Below are positions 61,997 through 64,000 of a stretch of 64,000 bases of DNA, piece after piece. The notes beneath the pieces were generated by a model that worked only from the letters and a program-made list of their open reading frames with translations, had not been told where the DNA came from and did not search any database. The position numbers and the translations under genes were made by a program. The number at the start of each line of letters is the position of its first letter. Positions within the stretch are counted from its first letter, which is position 1. Origin of the DNA: an uncultured Prevotella sp. (GTDB lineage Bacteria; Bacteroidota; Bacteroidia; Bacteroidales; Bacteroidaceae); assembly GCA_900771975.1 (NCBI GenBank), contig CAAGPV010000038.1:1-64000 (forward strand). Reading direction: 5' to 3'.

Positions 61997-62910
61997 AGTC
62001 GTTTGATTTCTTTAAGTTTTTCGTTCATTGGCAATGACGCATCCACCCAATGGATTGTAGTTCCTCGGCGTTCCATACCTCTAAACCAAGTCATTTGCCG
62101 CTTTGAAAATTGATGTATTGCAATTTCAAGTTGGTTGTACATTTCTTGATATGAGAATTTGCCAATAACATATTCTGTAATATATTTGTATTCTAATCCA
62201 TAATAGATTAAATCTTCAGCAGTAAGCCCAGAAGCCAACAAATGTTTAATTTCGTCAACCATTCCGTCATTTAATCTCTGTTTCAAACGTTCCGAAATTT
62301 TTTTACGACGTTCTTCTCGACTTATTTTAACTCCAATCACTAAGGAATCTACAGGATTGAAGGGTCGGTTCTCTGTGGGATGATTATAATTGAACTCTTC
62401 TATTTCTATGGCTCGAATAGCTCTTTGTGGGGTGTCAACATCTGTTTTATTATGCATGTTCGAGCCGTTTTTCTCTTTCAAGGATTTTAGTAATTGGGTC
62501 AATTCACATAAAGAGTGGTTGGCCAATCTGTTGCGAAGTTCTGTATTTTGAGGAACAGGTGAAAGGTTATACCCTTTAATTACCGCCTCAATATACAATC
62601 CGGTGCCACCACAAAGAATAGGAACAACATTTCGTCTTCTAATGTCATTATAAGCATTGATGAAGTCTTGCTGATAACAAAACAGGTTGTATTTGGTTCC
62701 TGGCTTGCATATGTCAATTAAGTGATAGGGAATGTGTTTTCCGTTTATATAATAGTCCGACAAGTCTTTACCGGTACCTATAGTCATTCCCATGTAAACT
62801 TGTCTTGAATCAGCACTGATAATCTCTCCTCCAACGTCAGCAGCCAAAGCAACAGCCAAAGAAGTCTTGCCACTTGCAGTGGGTCCCAATATCGTTATCA
62901 TTCGCTTCAT
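61987..62910 (-). CDS. miaA: tRNA dimethylallyltransferase
   Basis: A 307-residue enzyme that adds dimethylallyl to A37 of tRNAs reading UNN codons. P-loop GPTASGKTSLAV is at about 9-20, SADSRQVYMGMTIGTGKD carries the conserved Asp, and GGTGLYIEAVIKG and RQMTWFRGM are also typical. Start is ambiguous between ATG 62910 and ATG 62901. A consensus promoter overlaps the gap terminator just upstream. Confidence 0.96.
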   Translation of the reverse strand: MKRMITILGPTASGKTSLAVALAADVGGEIISADSRQVYMGMTIGTGKDLSDYYINGKHIPYHLIDICKPGTKYNLFCYQQDFINAYNDIRRRNVVPILCGGTGLYIEAVIKGYNLSPVPQNTELRNRLANHSLCELTQLLKSLKEKNGSNMHNKTDVDTPQRAIRAIEIEEFNYNHPTENRPFNPVDSLVIGVKISREERRKKISERLKQRLNDGMVDEIKHLLASGLTAEDLIYYGLEYKYITEYVIGKFSYQEMYNQLEIAIHQFSKRQMTWFRGMERRGTTIHWVDASLPMNEKLKEIKRLWL

Positions 62911-62914
62911 GGCG

Positions 62915-62945
62915 CAAAAATAGCAAAAAAAAGCCGTCCTGCAAA
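62915..62945 (-). promoter_or_regulatory. Promoter of miaA, nested in the gap terminator
   Basis: TTTG (62942-62945), 19 bases, TATTTTTG (62915-62922) on the minus strand. The -33 element sits at the loop of the gap terminator hairpin and the -7 begins in its T-run. The predicted transcription start falls at about the miaA ATG. Confidence 0.65.
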
Positions 62946-62956
62946 GCAGAACGGCT
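62924..62956 (-). terminator. Intrinsic terminator of gap
   Basis: Arms 62932-62942 and 62946-62956 (AGCCGTCCTGC and its partner, one G-U pair) around a three-base loop, then an eight-T run on the minus strand (62924-62931). Confidence 0.8.
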
Positions 62957-62983
62957 GAATTTATCCGTTAGAAACGAAAAATC

Positions 62984-64000
62984 TTACTTGTTGTTGTAAG
63001 CGTTCATTTTCTTGATAAGTTCGATAACCTTGTGAGAATATCCGAACTCATTATCATACCAAGAAACAACCTTTACAAACTTGTCTGTGAGATATACACC
63101 AGCATTAGCATCGAAGATAGATGTGCGAGCGTCATCAAGGAAGTCAGATGATACAACTGCGTCTTCAGTATAGCCAAGTACACCTTTCAATTCGCCTTCT
63201 GAAGCTTCTTTCATAGCCTTGCAGATATCCTCTTTTGTTGCAGGGTTCTTCAAGTTAACTGTCAAGTCAACAACAGAAACGTCCAAAGTAGGAACACGCA
63301 TTGAGATACCAGTCAACTTACCGTTCAGTTCAGGAATAACCTTACCTACAGCCTTAGCAGCACCAGTTGAAGATGGAATGATGTTTCCAGCAGCAGCACG
63401 ACCACCACGCCAGTCTTTTCCACCCTTTGAAGGACCGTCAACAGTCAACTGTGTAGCGGTAGTAGAGTGAACAGTTGTCATAAGACCGGTTTCGATACCG
63501 AACTTGTCATTGAGGACTTTAGCGATAGGAGCCAAGCAGTTAGTGGTGCAAGAAGCGTTAGAAACGATTGTTTCACCAGCGTACTTGTCAGTATTTACGC
63601 CACATACGAACATTGGAGCTTGACGGCCGTCCTCACCTGCCTTAGAAGGAGCAGAAAGTACAACATATTTAGCGCCTGCTTTGAGGTGTTTCTCTGCGCG
63701 GTCCATTGTCAAATAGAAACCAGTAGACTCAACGATATATTCAGCACCTACTTCAGCCCACTTGATATTTTCAGCGTCACGTTCAGCGAAGATGCGAATA
63801 TCCTTGCCGTTTACGGTCAAAGTATTCTCATTCTTTACCTCAACAGTACCATCAAAACGTCCGTGCATTGTGTCATACTTGAGCAAGTAAGCCAAATAGT
63901 CAACTGACAAAAGGTCATTGATAGCAACAACCTCTACATCGTTCTTGTTAGCCTCTTCGAGGGTTGAACGGAATACGAAACGGCCGATACGACCGAAACC
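62984..64000 (-). CDS. gap: Glyceraldehyde-3-phosphate dehydrogenase, N-terminus cut by window edge
   Basis: A type I GAPDH of about 338 visible residues, converting glyceraldehyde 3-phosphate to 1,3-bisphosphoglycerate with NAD. The reading frame enters the window at GFGRIGRFVFRSTLEEA, so only the first few residues (M...GIN) are missing. The catalytic Cys lies in SNASCTTNCLAP, with SKGGKDWRGGRAA and DNEFGYSHKVIELI at the end. A strong terminator follows the stop, and codon choice is biased to frequent codons as in highly expressed genes. Confidence 0.97.
   Translation of the reverse strand, partial: GFGRIGRFVFRSTLEEANKNDVEVVAINDLLSVDYLAYLLKYDTMHGRFDGTVEVKNENTLTVNGKDIRIFAERDAENIKWAEVGAEYIVESTGFYLTMDRAEKHLKAGAKYVVLSAPSKAGEDGRQAPMFVCGVNTDKYAGETIVSNASCTTNCLAPIAKVLNDKFGIETGLMTTVHSTTATQLTVDGPSKGGKDWRGGRAAAGNIIPSSTGAAKAVGKVIPELNGKLTGISMRVPTLDVSVVDLTVNLKNPATKEDICKAMKEASEGELKGVLGYTEDAVVSSDFLDDARTSIFDANAGVYLTDKFVKVVSWYDNEFGYSHKVIELIKKMNAYNNK

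Noticed and set aside
1..64000. CRISPR array
   Set aside because: No regularly spaced direct repeats were seen; the only clusters are the GTTTTAG units, which are irregular and partly inverted.

Overview
The window reads as part of a Prevotella-like Bacteroidales chromosome. Supporting signs are a PPi-dependent phosphofructokinase, class III ribonucleotide reductase with its activase, a reverse-type rubrerythrin, a DUF4296 lipoprotein beside lspA, an M49 peptidase, a GH57/GT4/debranching glycogen cluster, and many promoters of the Bacteroidetes type (TTG or TTTG, then 17-20 bp, then TAnnTTTG). The gene set fits an anaerobe. No tRNA, rRNA or CRISPR array was recognised.

Region 1 (1-6400) is accessory and scarred. 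It holds two near-identical XRE regulators with a shared upstream 16-bp motif, an Ig-like secreted protein, an Imm11-like orphan immunity protein and an N-terminal stub of a type I restriction methyltransferase. At about 3840-3856 two genes on opposite strands run into each other and each loses its own C-terminus. Beyond it lie a DRGHM nuclease and a plasmid-type Rep_3 initiator with a consensus promoter.

Region 2 (6400-17100) holds GH25 lysozyme and PPi-PFK on the minus strand; a plus-strand run of a small protein, an acyltransferase, a large amidase/golvesin/FN3 protein, a small protein and a PP2C-like phosphatase; then nrdD-nrdG on the minus strand.

Region 3 (17400-33300) is mostly housekeeping. 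One minus run goes ileS, DksA-like, lspA, DUF4296, small protein, nadC, M23 peptidase, C69 dipeptidase. A second goes 3'-5' exonuclease, RlmI-like methyltransferase, tilS. ftsK and a LolA-like gene are on the plus strand.

Region 4 (33900-48100) has a GH127 enzyme, an orphan response regulator and a short AbgT-like membrane protein; a fur, purA, hisS, SGNH esterase, rubrerythrin run; an AraC regulator, DPP III, AlkD-like run; and a DUF2520, KdsC-like, Maf run.

Region 5 (48100-64000) has a GNAT/FemAB-like protein, a GHL10 lipoprotein, an ECF sigma/anti-sigma/Spy-like operon, a stand-alone T9SS-sorting-like protein, DUF2461, nth, a flavinylated NosR/NapH-like membrane redox protein, a tandem-repeat secreted protein, the glycogen cluster, a lipid kinase, miaA and the start-truncated gap gene at the right edge.

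The points most worth a second look are the 3.85-kb junction, the duplicated XRE/hsdM scar, a dispersed GTTTTAG-rich intergenic repeat at 17.4 and 42.7 kb, the miaA promoter nested in the gap terminator, and the orphan response-regulator pair.
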